From Trinickia diaoshuihuensis (lineage in GTDB: Bacteria > Pseudomonadota > Gammaproteobacteria > Burkholderiales > Burkholderiaceae), in contig NZ_QUBS01000086.1 of NCBI RefSeq assembly GCF_003390925.1, positions 1 through 64,000 of the forward strand: 64,000 nt of DNA, read 5' to 3'. Shown here one piece after another: positions 36,701 to 45,129 of this stretch. The notes under the pieces were generated by a model, which saw nothing but the letters and a program-made list of their open reading frames with translations, did not search any database and was not told the origin of the DNA. The stretch's first letter is position 1. Each line of letters begins with the position of its first letter. A program made the position numbers and the translations under genes.

Positions 36701-39700
36701 ATACGCTCACGAAAGCGGACAGCTTTTTCACGACGCTCGCGACCACCAAGGGTAACGTGACCCCACCGCTGCCTGCCGATGGCGGGCAATTGGTGCTCGC
36801 CGCGACCAAAGCGCTGACACTCGGTGCGGCGTTGAACACTTCCGCTGATACGGGAGGGGCAGCAGCCGAGGTCGACATTGCGTCGCAAGACATCGAAATC
36901 ACCGGTGGAAACAGCGCGCCGGTGCTGCCGGGCTATTTGCAGATCGGCGCCGATGTGCTTAATACCCTGAACGCCGGCAGCTTGCTCATTGGCGGCACGC
37001 GTACGGCGACAACCTCCGGCGTGACGATCACGCCCATCGCGGATAGCGTTGTGCTGTCCAATGCGGGGGGCGGTGCGTTGACCGGCTCGGAAGTCATGCT
37101 TGTGACCAAGACTGACCAGACGGGCAGCGATCCTAACGCCGCGAACGGGCTGCGCGTGGACGCAGGCAGCGCGATGACCGCAAGCGGCAGCTATCCCGCG
37201 GCAAAGGACGCCTCAATCACGATAGCCGGCGACGGCGCGCTACTGCGCGTATCGAACGGCGCGATGACGGGCGTCACGCGCACGGGCTCGAGCGGCACGG
37301 GCGTCTTGACGATCGGCGCGGGTGCGACGCTTCAAGGCGGGCAAGCCCTTACGCTCGATTCGTCGGGCAGCCTGAAGGTGGATCCTACGGCTGCGCTGTC
37401 GGGTAACGCGATCGCCGCCGATGGGTCGGCGATCACGCTGACGAGTCAGCAAGGCGCCGCTGCATCGGGCTTGCCCGGTTTCGTGCTGGGGCCCACGGGA
37501 TTGGCACAGTTGTCGAATTCGAAGCAAATCTTGCTCCGAAGCCTTGGTGCGATCAATTTCGACGGCAACGTCGACGCGACGTTCGGCAATAGCGTCGTAT
37601 TGAGCGCGGGTACCTTCACCGGCGACGGCAACGTTACGCTCAACGCGAAGCAGATTGCGTTCACGAACGATATGGGAGCGCCTGAGGCGACGGCTGCGCT
37701 CGGTAACGGAACGCTCACCGTGAACGCACCCGAGATCGATTTCGGTGCGGGGACGAAGAACGCGAGCGGCTTTGGCTCTGTAACGATGAACGCGACGAGC
37801 GGCATCGCGGGTCAGGGCACAGGGGCCTTCGACTTCGGCGCTGCGACGGTAGCGTTGAGCGCGCCGGTGTTCTTGGCCGACGCGAGTTCCGCATCGACGC
37901 TCAAGACGAGCGGTGCGCTGATTCTGAATCAAGGCGCTGGTACGGCGCTTAGCCGACAGGCAGTTGGCGGTGCGTTGAATTTCGTCGGGGGCACCGTTGC
38001 CGACAATGGCGCCCGTATTACCGCTGCGGCGGGCAACGTCAGTCTCGAATCGACTTCGGGCGACCTCACGATCAGCGGCGGATCGACGATCAGTTCCGCC
38101 GGTGTGGCGAAGCAATTCTTCGACGTGACGGCATTCGCGCCGGCCGGGTCGATCTCGCTTACGGCCGATAACGGTACTGTCGACGTGCAATCCGGCGCAA
38201 CGCTCGATTTCTCGGGAGCAGGCGGTGGCGGTGCGGCGGGTAGCCTCGCGTTGTCCGCGCCGAAGCAAGGCGTCAACCTTAACGGAACGATCAAGGGCGG
38301 AGCCGCAAGCGGCTATATGGGCGGTTCGTTCTCGCTCGATACGGCTAGCGCAGCCGACCTCGACAGCTTGGCAACGACGTTGGCGACAAGCGGTGTCGAT
38401 AATTCGATCACTATCCATACGAGAACCGGTAATCTGCAACTCTCGGCGGGTAACACGCTGACGGCTCATACGGTCTCGCTCACTGCCGATGGCGGGGCGG
38501 GCAGCGCGCCCAGAACGACCGACGGCAACGTCAATGTGCTCGGCACGATCAACGCGTCGGGTAGCGCGGGTGGTGAGATCGACTTATACGGTCGAAACGG
38601 CGTCGATGTGGAGGGAACACTCATCGCACGCGCTTGCGCAATAGGCAATGCGTGCGATGACCAACCTCAGAATTTGAATTCGATTCAACGCGGCGGGACC
38701 ATCAAGATCGGTACCAGCGCTTTGTTCAATCCAAACATCGCGCAACCGTACAACACGACGTACGGCTATGAAAATATCGACCCAGCGAACGCGGGCGTCA
38801 TCACGATTGGCTCAAACGCGTTGATCGACGTTTCCGGTGGGGCGGCGGGCGGGCTCGCCGGGGGAACGGTCAGTCTTCGTGCGCCGGTGCTCGACAATGG
38901 TACCGTCAATGTGAACATACCGGATGCCTTCAATGCGGGGCGAGGCATCGTCGGTTCGCGCGCAACGACGCTCGAAGCTTATGCGGTATGGAGCACGACA
39001 GATGCAACGGCAGGGTCGCAGCATTTCGACGGCGTGGTTGATCCCGCGGGTTGGTTCGATAGCAAGGGACACCTGCTTGCTGGTACCTTCACCGGTCAAA
39101 GCAGTGGCGGGACGTTCACGTTCACGCCGAATTCGGATGGCAGTGGCGGCGGCACGCTGACCAACACGACAACCGGTGCGCAATTCACTATCGGCAGCGA
39201 TCCGCAAAGTCTCGCGCAACTGTATACGGGCGTGACGTCTAGTACGTTCAGCGGCTTCGGTGGACTCGACAACATGTATTTCGCGCCGACAGCCGTTAAT
39301 GGCGACCACCAAGCGTTCTATGGCTATCAAGGCGATGGCACCACGCCCGGTGCATTGATGGGCTTTGTGCAAGCGGGCCTGGGCGGGGTGTCGAATCCTT
39401 TTGCAGGTAAAGCGATCGCCAACGCCGCAGTGGTCCCCGGTATCGAGTTGGACAATCCGAGTCCCGCGATCAACGGCGGTGACATCCAAGTGCTGACGAC
39501 CTGGAATCTGGGGGCAGGCACGTCGCCAACCGATCTAGCTTATCGATTCAACGCGCAAGCGCCTGTCGTCACGTTCCGCGCCGACAACAATGTCAAAGTC
39601 AAGGCGAGCTTGACGGATGGGTTCTTTCAGATCGCCAATCCGGTGGGTGGAGGAGGCACGATTCCGGTTCCTCCATTGTCTACCTATGACCAGGTGAACT

Positions 39701-42700
39701 ATTTCTTCGCCGTAAAGCCATCCGGTTACTACGGCGATTTGCTCGGCTACTCGCTTTCCTATTGGGCAACGGACACCGCCCACCACCTCGTCGAGGGACC
39801 CGGGAAGCCGGCCGGAGGGACTAAGGAAGAAATCGCTGAGTACTACGCGCTCTATTCGGCTTACGAAAACTATCTTCTATCAAGCGCGGCGGGGACCGGA
39901 GTGCCAATTCCAACGGATGGGGATATGGTCGAACTCATCAACTACCGTTTTAGGGCGCCTGGGAACGTAAGTGTCCCGGGGCTGGCGGCCCCGATCGCAC
40001 CAAGCGCCAACGTGCAGCAAACAGATCCCGGATCGTACTTGATTTACTTAAGCGAGTATCAGGCGTACATCGCGAAAGCGGCTCAGTTGCTGATAAGCAG
40101 CAATTACTCGGTGAAACCGTTGGTCGATAAGCTTGCCGCGCCCGCGGTTCAGCCTGATTCGGTGATCGGCACAGCGACGATTCCTGTGCCGGCTGTGACC
40201 GACAACTCACCGTCGCCGCTTCCAAATGCCGTCAACCCGTTACCCATTCAATCGGCCTCGCTAGCCGGAGGTTCCAGCAGTAGCTTGCGCTTAGTGGCGG
40301 GCGCCGATCTAACGAGTACAAATCCGTTGGCGCTCAAGCCTGCCTCTGTTTTCCTCGGCATGACCGACAGCGGCAACCTGACGCTCGATGGGCACTTCGC
40401 CTATATCGATCCCAATGGGCTAGCCCTGCTAGCGCCCACGTCGATTCGCACCGGGGCGGGCTCATTAAGCATTGCATCGGCGAATAACGTTAGTCTGTTG
40501 GATTCCGTCGCTCCCGGTGTGATCTATACGGCAGGAGCGTCTACGAATGATGCCCCTAATGGAAATACTCAAATCTCGATTGCTATAGGTTCTCCTGGCG
40601 ATCCTGATATTATGGTCACGCCGACGTCTCATCCGAACTCCGCAGGCGACGTCTCGATTTTTGCTCAGGGTGATATCAAGGGCATCGAATACACCACGGA
40701 CAGCACCGGCCTTGTAACAGGCAACACCAACAATGCGACAAGCCAGTTCTGGTGGCAATGGATGGAGATCGGGAATCCCATCGGCGCCGTTGGGAGCACC
40801 AATCCGCACCAACAAATGGTCCAAACGTCGATCAATTTCGGTGCGTTCGACCAAGGTGTCATGAGCGTTGGCGGCAATGTCTCTGTCTCGGCAGGCGGGA
40901 ACATTTCGGACCTGGCTGTATCGTTGCCGACGACGTGGTACCTCACGGCTACGAATACGGACCAGCCTGTGCTGAACACCGTAGGCGGTGGCAATCTGAA
41001 CGTGAAGGCGGGTGGGGATATTCTTAGCGGCGACTATTTCGTCGCGAAGGGAACCGGCAGCATCACCGCGGGAGGGCGGATCGGTTCGGATATAAGCGTT
41101 GCCTCCAACTACATTAACCAACTCGCACCGGTTGCCGTGGGCACGGTGCTCGCGATACAAGATGGTGCGATGAGTGTAACGGCGAGGCAGGGGGCCGAAA
41201 TTGGGGCGATTCTCGACCCATCTTATTCGACTCAGTCTCCGTCGCGGGGCGGGCCGAATAACGGCTCTCAGTTGCGCGATTACCATATCAGTTCTCCCGA
41301 TCTTCAGCCGTATTCGTCTACGTCCTCGGTTTCCGTGCTGTCTACGACCGGAGACGTGCAATTCGGAGGGTTAGCTGGTTTGCTGACAGGCGCGACGGGA
41401 ATGCTACCGTCAAGCCTCGGCTTGATCGCGTTCGACGGTGGGATTGCGATTCAATCGGGAGGCACGCTCTATCCCTCCCCGGTCGGGCAATTGAACCTTC
41501 TCGCGGACCAATCGATTTTGATATCGAATTCAGCAGCCTTGTTGACTGGTGCTGGATTCGCTCCCTCGACGTTCGGATTGTCCGACTCCGACCCGTCTCT
41601 GATGCCGTCGCCGACGAACCCGAACGCTAATGCGCCTACTCATGCAGCGTTTCCGTTACATGCGGACGATGCGACACCCGCGCGGGTTTACGGTCTGAAT
41701 GGCGACATCATAGACGGTACTTTACAAACGTCGGGACAAAGTGCTGGTCTTTATACTGACAACATCGTCCTCTCGATCGACAAACCGGCGATCGTCGAGG
41801 CGGGACGGGACATACTCAATCTGACGTTCGATGGGCAAAATCTGCGCGGCGCTGACGTTACGCGCATCTTGGCGGGGCGAGACATTTACGATTCACCGCT
41901 CCCGTTCAATGACCCAGTCTCGCCGTACTTGATCTTGGGCGGCCCGGGTACCTTCGACATAGAGGCCGGCCGTAACATCGGTCCGCTGACAGGGGCGGCA
42001 GAGTTCCATGCGGCAAACAGCGCCGCGCTCATTCTTCCCCCTATGGGCATCCAAGCGGTCGGCAACGCGAGAAACTCATACTTGCCGCACGAAAGCGCGA
42101 ACGTCAATGTGTTGTTCGGCGTCGGCCCAGGCGTCGATGTCACGACGTTTGTCTCGAGTTATATCGATCCGGCGGCGAACGTCGCGGGCGTCTCTAGTGC
42201 GAGTCCCTCGCTCATCGCCTTTATGCAGCAGTACGACGAAGGGCAGTACTTGGACACGGGCTTGCAGCAAGACAAGGACGCCGCGCAAAAAGCTGTGGGC
42301 AAGTTGACGGCAGCGCAAGCGTGGTCTCAATTCAAAGCTCTACCCCAGAACGTCCAGCAGCTTTTCGCCGAGCAGGTCTTGTTCAATGTGCTGACGCAGG
42401 TCGGTGAAGACTATAACAACCCGAACAGCCACTATTACCAGCAATATTCGCGAGGGTACCAGGCGATCAATACGTTGTTCCCCACTGCCTATGGGTATAC
42501 GAAGAATGGATTGACGGGCGGACTCAACGGCGCCCAAACGTCGGTCCAGACCGGCAACTTGGACATCCGCGGTACGACAATTCAAACGCAGCAAGGCGGC
42601 AGCGTGTCAATTCTCGGCCCTGGAGGACGCGCGCTGATCGGCAGTAGCTCGGCACCGCCGGCGATCGTTGATAGCAGCGGCAATGTCGTCGCGGGCCCAA

Positions 42701-43410
42701 GCACCATGGGCGTGCTCACGCTGGAAAAGGGCGACGTCGACATCTTCATCGATCAGAGCTTGCTGTTGGCGCAAAGCCGCGTGTTTACCGAACAGGGCGG
42801 CGATATGACGATCTGGAGTTCGAACGGGGATATCAACGCGGGTAAGGGTTCGAAGTCGTCCGCCGATACACCCGCGCCGCAGTATGTCTGCGACGTGAAT
42901 CACTACTGTCTCGTCGATGCGCGCGGTGAGGTGACCGGAGCGGGTATCGCCACGCTGCAAAGTATCCCTGGATCGCCGGTCGGTACGATCAATTTGATCG
43001 CGCCGCGCGGTACCGTCGATGCGGGCGATGCCGGCATTCGCGCGGGGAACCTCAATATCGCGGCATTCAGGGTGGCGAACGCGGACAACATTCAGGTTAC
43101 GGGTACATCGACCGGCATACCGATTGCACAGGCTGTCAATACAGGTGCGTTGACGGCGGCCAGCTCGGCATCGTCCGCAGCGAGCGAGATGGCGCAAGAG
43201 TTGGCCAAGAAGAACGCGACGGGCGGCGGGCAGCGCCGATGGTCTATTTCCGTACAGGTCGAGGGCTTTGGGCAGGCGAGCGACGACGATCAGGACAATC
43301 GCAAGCGGCGCAAGCACGAGCAGGTTAGCTACGATCCATCGAGCGCGGTGTCCGTCGTGAGCTTTGGCAATGCTGGTGCAGCGCGGCTCCGCAACGTAAG
43401 CGCCGAGTAG
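30703..43410 (+). CDS. Giant filamentous-haemagglutinin-type exoprotein (TpsA, two-partner secretion)
   Basis: This protein of about 4,235 aa has an extended signal peptide (residues 1-45, core AIAMVVAAGLSVHAHA). A low-complexity Ala/Gln segment and a TPS secretion domain (about 140-290) follow; the latter contains NRINDPSGAPSQILGHV and VYVINRNGIVFGAGSQVNVH, the hallmarks recognised by a TpsB pore. Thousands of residues of beta-helix-like repeats rich in G, S, T, N and V follow. The end (about 3,640-4,170) resembles the DUF3739 region of FHA-family proteins, and a basic tail (DNRKRRKHEQ) closes the protein. Only four Cys occur after the signal, as two C-x5-C pairs (2645/2651 and 4063/4069). 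A second start (ATG 30757) would shorten the signal; 30703 has a G-rich site before it. Its TpsB partner is 13 kb downstream. It is likely a surface adhesin or matrix protein. Confidence 0.9.
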   Translation: MAARACAVREQDLNRSRSMLNSDLRPLCRAIAMVVAAGLSVHAHAAGIMNLGHVGSGMPTAGVAGVPGGAVPNLGVSPQQALQASQPSIRNLGHAAQAIAAQIAAQQAAAAAAAATPSTVPNGLAVGGLQVAPGVTFAPDTNGNLVSQTTDTSKPVLWINANGPTQTVDTNGNVTVDVKQTGQNAVLTWQTMNVGKQTTLNFDQSSGTQTNGANNWAVLNRINDPSGAPSQILGHVNAQGAVYVINRNGIVFGAGSQVNVHSLVASSLNLLDMTNKLVQSDSAVAQSNQLFLGTAAGTTGGLANPEAGSSSGLNGSFLVPNVVLGLGSVYNVDANNPLLVPGDVTVAPGASITTHTNGTVTDGGFVMMAAPNVTNAGSISATAGQVVLAAGVGVSLIPNGNSGVVKNPQVLLPELSGQVSQTQNGNTVDLTPAGTLINSGIIQASRGTVNLLGSQVQQNGVVGVTTSVSTPGNVVISTVDEYSSNNPLGQSYTAGGTPTYLSLTSGGLLTRRAGLLSFGPDSVTAVMPDGNGQTATSTPGTVFTPGSVSMTAGSVWLEGGSLIEAPGSTVSITALTPKVALNATPPGQTAVQGRIYLDNGATIDVSGLSNVELPIAQTLVTIDRIGQNELADSPLLRDGFLFGMKNVVVDGTLSGTRSDGVEWVGSPILNLSGYVNLIPRTVDQLLTNGGAITLSGNEVMTAAGSSMNLNGGYVHYDGGMLNTTRLVDASGAIVPIGQASPYDTYVGIAGEFTEKHPRWNVTKSWYNTLQTGGTYEGDYIVGGNAGTLDIFAETAAVLDGDITALAFGGSKQAQTNNLPSGGTFNLGADPHATKPINSLTQNGADGAPNGEQTLIILQPDAPDLSSLIPNFSIDTALDPSALGSLSPTDPNNLLATIVLPVSVLNTAGFSTLYVAADRQGKGFVVAPGTALNLQPGGSVTLAAAGATGATATIAGAISAPSGHVTISTSGDIAVTPTGSINVAGQWVNNDLQAAPGSTPGNSEYINGGSISLSADGHIDLQPGSVLDVSGGGEVLPKGSLLTSNGVPAGKGGSVSLVTYDGDLATLPKDPYLTMDGTIRSFGFSGGGTLTLGAGGFRIGGDPATAAPWDIVLPADFFEKQGFGNYVLNALYSASVEPGATVPLTQENLLPTAGGLEQLGTGAELATSGLATVGVLDPYHRQPTSLVMTGAGYLGIPSMLNNQNRHSDSPPALPATDGSVGQVSIGEGASIVGDAGANIGLGSPAQVTVLGSLIAPGGTITLSAENGGGHSVTGQHNSNDNASLTSNSQSVWLGPNALLDVSGVALTNPLAAPVKNGSTLYAPNTGKVLPGGSVVIADDSGYIVAQQGSVINVSGASAVFDQLGANGQYVATPAWSDAGSITLAGSSGLYFDGTLKGQGGAPQAEGATLTLSADGGAGTEYRADGTKLQLPGSTAIVLQQSGLLVPQGLALGKDILAATAATITNDDQTNTRIASGVLQFAADRLKNSGISTLVIGNPSTIGAVPIGFVGDVDLSLPRAVQIYGNEIAALSGDQLNSLLNGVKDATGKYSVPTMASLLTAEAASTTPPTINSTVTIDAPYVSIVNPVTYNPTTIVPIAAPSQATLDVSASFIDLQNQFQLSNFGQANFISTGDIRLSSTALGNSLMPGVLYTPGNLSFAAADVYPATGNSFILLAKGPTPTTISFAGNGGSSVPLSAGGTLLVDANNIVQGGTVRAPSGSIVFGVGDPTNAATQSQFSGLQLVATDSVTFGDGSLTSVSNDGSIIPYGVTVDGTNWQFNPSPRAKATNLTAPPAKYIGVNGNSVSLSKGAAIDLSGGGDLQASEWVPGTGGTRDVLSQYTVSYANNPTGVAVPTNVGATNVYAIIPGAQSPVSAYDPVFAQTLQPSTNANGTVGTTTTTLGIGQAQLNGVAGQAVYLSGVPGLAPGYYTLLPGKYATLPGAFRVTVSSNTAAVAPGATQLLPDGTVVTAGYFGDALTGARSATPTLFNVQSGPVWQQSSQYTLTKADSFFTTLATTKGNVTPPLPADGGQLVLAATKALTLGAALNTSADTGGAAAEVDIASQDIEITGGNSAPVLPGYLQIGADVLNTLNAGSLLIGGTRTATTSGVTITPIADSVVLSNAGGGALTGSEVMLVTKTDQTGSDPNAANGLRVDAGSAMTASGSYPAAKDASITIAGDGALLRVSNGAMTGVTRTGSSGTGVLTIGAGATLQGGQALTLDSSGSLKVDPTAALSGNAIAADGSAITLTSQQGAAASGLPGFVLGPTGLAQLSNSKQILLRSLGAINFDGNVDATFGNSVVLSAGTFTGDGNVTLNAKQIAFTNDMGAPEATAALGNGTLTVNAPEIDFGAGTKNASGFGSVTMNATSGIAGQGTGAFDFGAATVALSAPVFLADASSASTLKTSGALILNQGAGTALSRQAVGGALNFVGGTVADNGARITAAAGNVSLESTSGDLTISGGSTISSAGVAKQFFDVTAFAPAGSISLTADNGTVDVQSGATLDFSGAGGGGAAGSLALSAPKQGVNLNGTIKGGAASGYMGGSFSLDTASAADLDSLATTLATSGVDNSITIHTRTGNLQLSAGNTLTAHTVSLTADGGAGSAPRTTDGNVNVLGTINASGSAGGEIDLYGRNGVDVEGTLIARACAIGNACDDQPQNLNSIQRGGTIKIGTSALFNPNIAQPYNTTYGYENIDPANAGVITIGSNALIDVSGGAAGGLAGGTVSLRAPVLDNGTVNVNIPDAFNAGRGIVGSRATTLEAYAVWSTTDATAGSQHFDGVVDPAGWFDSKGHLLAGTFTGQSSGGTFTFTPNSDGSGGGTLTNTTTGAQFTIGSDPQSLAQLYTGVTSSTFSGFGGLDNMYFAPTAVNGDHQAFYGYQGDGTTPGALMGFVQAGLGGVSNPFAGKAIANAAVVPGIELDNPSPAINGGDIQVLTTWNLGAGTSPTDLAYRFNAQAPVVTFRADNNVKVKASLTDGFFQIANPVGGGGTIPVPPLSTYDQVNYFFAVKPSGYYGDLLGYSLSYWATDTAHHLVEGPGKPAGGTKEEIAEYYALYSAYENYLLSSAAGTGVPIPTDGDMVELINYRFRAPGNVSVPGLAAPIAPSANVQQTDPGSYLIYLSEYQAYIAKAAQLLISSNYSVKPLVDKLAAPAVQPDSVIGTATIPVPAVTDNSPSPLPNAVNPLPIQSASLAGGSSSSLRLVAGADLTSTNPLALKPASVFLGMTDSGNLTLDGHFAYIDPNGLALLAPTSIRTGAGSLSIASANNVSLLDSVAPGVIYTAGASTNDAPNGNTQISIAIGSPGDPDIMVTPTSHPNSAGDVSIFAQGDIKGIEYTTDSTGLVTGNTNNATSQFWWQWMEIGNPIGAVGSTNPHQQMVQTSINFGAFDQGVMSVGGNVSVSAGGNISDLAVSLPTTWYLTATNTDQPVLNTVGGGNLNVKAGGDILSGDYFVAKGTGSITAGGRIGSDISVASNYINQLAPVAVGTVLAIQDGAMSVTARQGAEIGAILDPSYSTQSPSRGGPNNGSQLRDYHISSPDLQPYSSTSSVSVLSTTGDVQFGGLAGLLTGATGMLPSSLGLIAFDGGIAIQSGGTLYPSPVGQLNLLADQSILISNSAALLTGAGFAPSTFGLSDSDPSLMPSPTNPNANAPTHAAFPLHADDATPARVYGLNGDIIDGTLQTSGQSAGLYTDNIVLSIDKPAIVEAGRDILNLTFDGQNLRGADVTRILAGRDIYDSPLPFNDPVSPYLILGGPGTFDIEAGRNIGPLTGAAEFHAANSAALILPPMGIQAVGNARNSYLPHESANVNVLFGVGPGVDVTTFVSSYIDPAANVAGVSSASPSLIAFMQQYDEGQYLDTGLQQDKDAAQKAVGKLTAAQAWSQFKALPQNVQQLFAEQVLFNVLTQVGEDYNNPNSHYYQQYSRGYQAINTLFPTAYGYTKNGLTGGLNGAQTSVQTGNLDIRGTTIQTQQGGSVSILGPGGRALIGSSSAPPAIVDSSGNVVAGPSTMGVLTLEKGDVDIFIDQSLLLAQSRVFTEQGGDMTIWSSNGDINAGKGSKSSADTPAPQYVCDVNHYCLVDARGEVTGAGIATLQSIPGSPVGTINLIAPRGTVDAGDAGIRAGNLNIAAFRVANADNIQVTGTSTGIPIAQAVNTGALTAASSASSAASEMAQELAKKNATGGGQRRWSISVQVEGFGQASDDDQDNRKRRKHEQVSYDPSSAVSVVSFGNAGAARLRNVSAE

Positions 43411-43452
43411 TCTCGGCGCCGGTAGAGAATTGACGTCTATCGCTTCGCGAAA

Positions 43453-43485
43453 CGCCGCGGCCATGAGTCAGTCATAGCTGCGGCG
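43453..43485 (+). terminator. Long hairpin after tpsA
   Basis: A 14-position stem (CGCCGCGGCCATGA with TCATAGCTGCGGCG, one mismatch and one G-T pair) has a 5-nt loop and lies 43 bp after the tpsA stop. No T-run follows. Confidence 0.45.
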
Positions 43486-43505
43486 TGATTACGATGGGTG
43501 TTCAG

Positions 43506-43711
43506 ACGTGACCGATTAACGTTGTCGTCGAATAGAACGATCCTGTTTCCGGATTGACGACATCATTCCGATCCGTGGTCTTGCCCGAGAAAATCCCGCA
43601 CAGGTCGTCATCGTTCAACGCGATGCTATGCGCGTGACCAGGCGTCGTTTGTGGCGTCGTCGCGCTCGTCACGGCGGGGCCGTTGACGATGGCGAGCGAG
43701 ATAGGCGTCAT
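43506..43711 (-). pseudogene. Truncated duplicate of the adjacent PstS/DING-like gene
   Basis: The minus-strand translation (for example VNGPAVTSATTPQTTPG and SIALNDDDLCGIFSG) corresponds to residues of about 127-195 of the intact gene at 43834-45129. The DNA matches closely with a constant offset of about 1,040 bp (43621 aligns with 44661), including runs such as CACGGCGGGGCCGTTGACGA. Both the start and the end of the protein are missing, and substitutions have changed conserved residues (GGIKDWN to GKTTDRN). It is a fragment left by partial duplication or recombination, not a functional gene. Confidence 0.8.
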
Positions 43712-43762
43712 TTCTTCGATTTCATACTAGGCCCTCGAACGTCGTCTTTTCCGCTTCGAAAT

Positions 43763-43797
43763 AAAAAAGCTACGGCGCTGGGACGTACCCAGCGCCG
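43763..43797 (-). terminator. Rho-independent terminator of the PstS/DING-like gene
   Basis: On the minus strand, CGGCGCTGGG and CCCAGCGCCG form a perfect 10-bp stem around TACGT, extended by further pairs at the base, and lead into GTAGC followed by six T. It lies 37 bp after the stop codon. Confidence 0.88.
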
Positions 43798-43833
43798 CAG
43801 CGTCACAACCACTCAAGAGTCAAACAAGGTCGA

Positions 43834-45129
43834 TTAACGACCCTTGCCGGCGCAAACCGTGGCGTTGCCGATATCGAGGTTGTAGCCGCTCGTGTTGCTC
43901 AGGAAATCGGCTTGGATCGCCGTTTGATAACCAGCCGGCACCGTGTCGAAGCCATTGCCATGAACAATCGAGGCAAATGAGGCGTCGGTGTAGTGATGCG
44001 TCAAGAAGTCATGCACGGCCGTCGTAACGCCGGAAGCGGCATAGCACTGGCTCACCAGGATTTCGCTGGTGCCGGACACCGGATAGCCGGTGCTGGGGTT
44101 GCCCGAAGCGGGGACCCATTGGGCAGGGCTGGAAGCAAGCGCCTTGGAGTTCGGGGCCGCAGCGCTGCTAACCGCCAGCGACGCATTCGCAGCCGTCGGT
44201 GCGTAGTAGTGCGTGTCCACCTTGTTGTACAAGCTAGCCACAGCCAACGCAGTCGAAGCCGACGAGCTTGACGGAGCGAGGAACGTGTTGGTGTAATCCG
44301 GGCTCAGGTAAGCGACGGCGGCTTGCGTACCGGACGTTTGATAGCTGAGCAGCGCCGAGCGAACACCACCGCTGCCGGTGGCGCCAACGAAGTTCGAGGG
44401 CACCGTACCGCCGGAGAAGTTATTCGCGAACGTGAGGCCATCGACGAACGTGACGCCGGCAGCGGTCTTGCTCGACGACGGGCAAACAGCAGCCAGGTGG
44501 CGGGTCAGCAGTTCGGTCGTACCGCTGCCGTCCAGACGGTACACAACCTTGATCGGCGAGCTGGTCGACGAATAGGCCGAACCCGTTTCAGGGTTGATCA
44601 CAGCGTTCCAATCCTTGATCCCACCCGAGAAAATCCCGCACAGATCGTCGTCGTTCAGCGCGATGCTATGCGCTTGACCCGGCGTCGTTTGCGGCGTCGT
44701 CGTGCTCGTCACGGCGGGGCCGTTGACGACGGGAACCGTGATCGGCGTCACGACATACGGGATTTGGATCAGCGGGCCGTCGGCCGTGGCCAGGCCGCTC
44801 TTATAAGCCGAGATTTGCGCGGTCGTCAGCGCGGCGTCGCTGTTCGCGAAATCGACCGTGCCCGTCAACCCGGGGGCGAGGTACGTCGGTTGGTTGTTCA
44901 GGAACGCGTTTTGACCAGCGCCCGAGCCCACCGAGTAGTACGTGAACGTACCTTCGGTCGTGCCGAAGGCATTGATTTCGGTACCGGCAACACCCGGATT
45001 ACCGATCGTCGGAGCGACGAGCGACGAACCACCGCCTTGCAGGAGCGGCGAGGCCATGGCAACGGAGGCGCCCATGCCCGAAACGACGAGAGCAAGGATC
45101 TGACAAATCTTGCGTTGGCTGGATTTCAT
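43834..45129 (-). CDS. Secreted PstS/DING-like phosphate-binding protein
   Basis: This 431-aa protein has a signal peptide (MKSSQRKICQILALVVSG... ending VAMA|SP) and the type II periplasmic-binding fold of the PstS/DING group. The mature N-terminus LLQGGGSSLVAP resembles the DINGGG start. YYSVGSGAGQNAFL, LNDDDLCGIFSGGIKDW and YRLDGSGTTELLTRHL are the phosphate-loop motifs. Several such proteins in Pseudomonas leave the cell through an atypical T2SS (Hxc), and this gene is divergent from gspF-gspH, so T2SS export is a reasonable inference. No PstC/A/B transporter genes accompany it. AGGGAA precedes the ATG at 45129. A strong terminator follows, and a truncated copy lies beyond it. Confidence 0.82.
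   Translation of the reverse strand: MKSSQRKICQILALVVSGMGASVAMASPLLQGGGSSLVAPTIGNPGVAGTEINAFGTTEGTFTYYSVGSGAGQNAFLNNQPTYLAPGLTGTVDFANSDAALTTAQISAYKSGLATADGPLIQIPYVVTPITVPVVNGPAVTSTTTPQTTPGQAHSIALNDDDLCGIFSGGIKDWNAVINPETGSAYSSTSSPIKVVYRLDGSGTTELLTRHLAAVCPSSSKTAAGVTFVDGLTFANNFSGGTVPSNFVGATGSGGVRSALLSYQTSGTQAAVAYLSPDYTNTFLAPSSSSASTALAVASLYNKVDTHYYAPTAANASLAVSSAAAPNSKALASSPAQWVPASGNPSTGYPVSGTSEILVSQCYAASGVTTAVHDFLTHHYTDASFASIVHGNGFDTVPAGYQTAIQADFLSNTSGYNLDIGNATVCAGKGR

Larger units (their letters stand above)
43411..43833. other. Non-coding junction after tpsA
   Basis: This 423-bp stretch holds three things, listed separately: a hairpin after tpsA, a truncated duplicate of the PstS-like gene on the minus strand and the terminator of the intact PstS-like gene. 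I see no complete gene in it. Confidence 0.7.

Noticed and set aside
43502-43711. The PstS-like fragment as an independent small gene
   Set aside because: It lacks a signal peptide, start region and C-terminus, and matches only the middle of the neighbouring gene.
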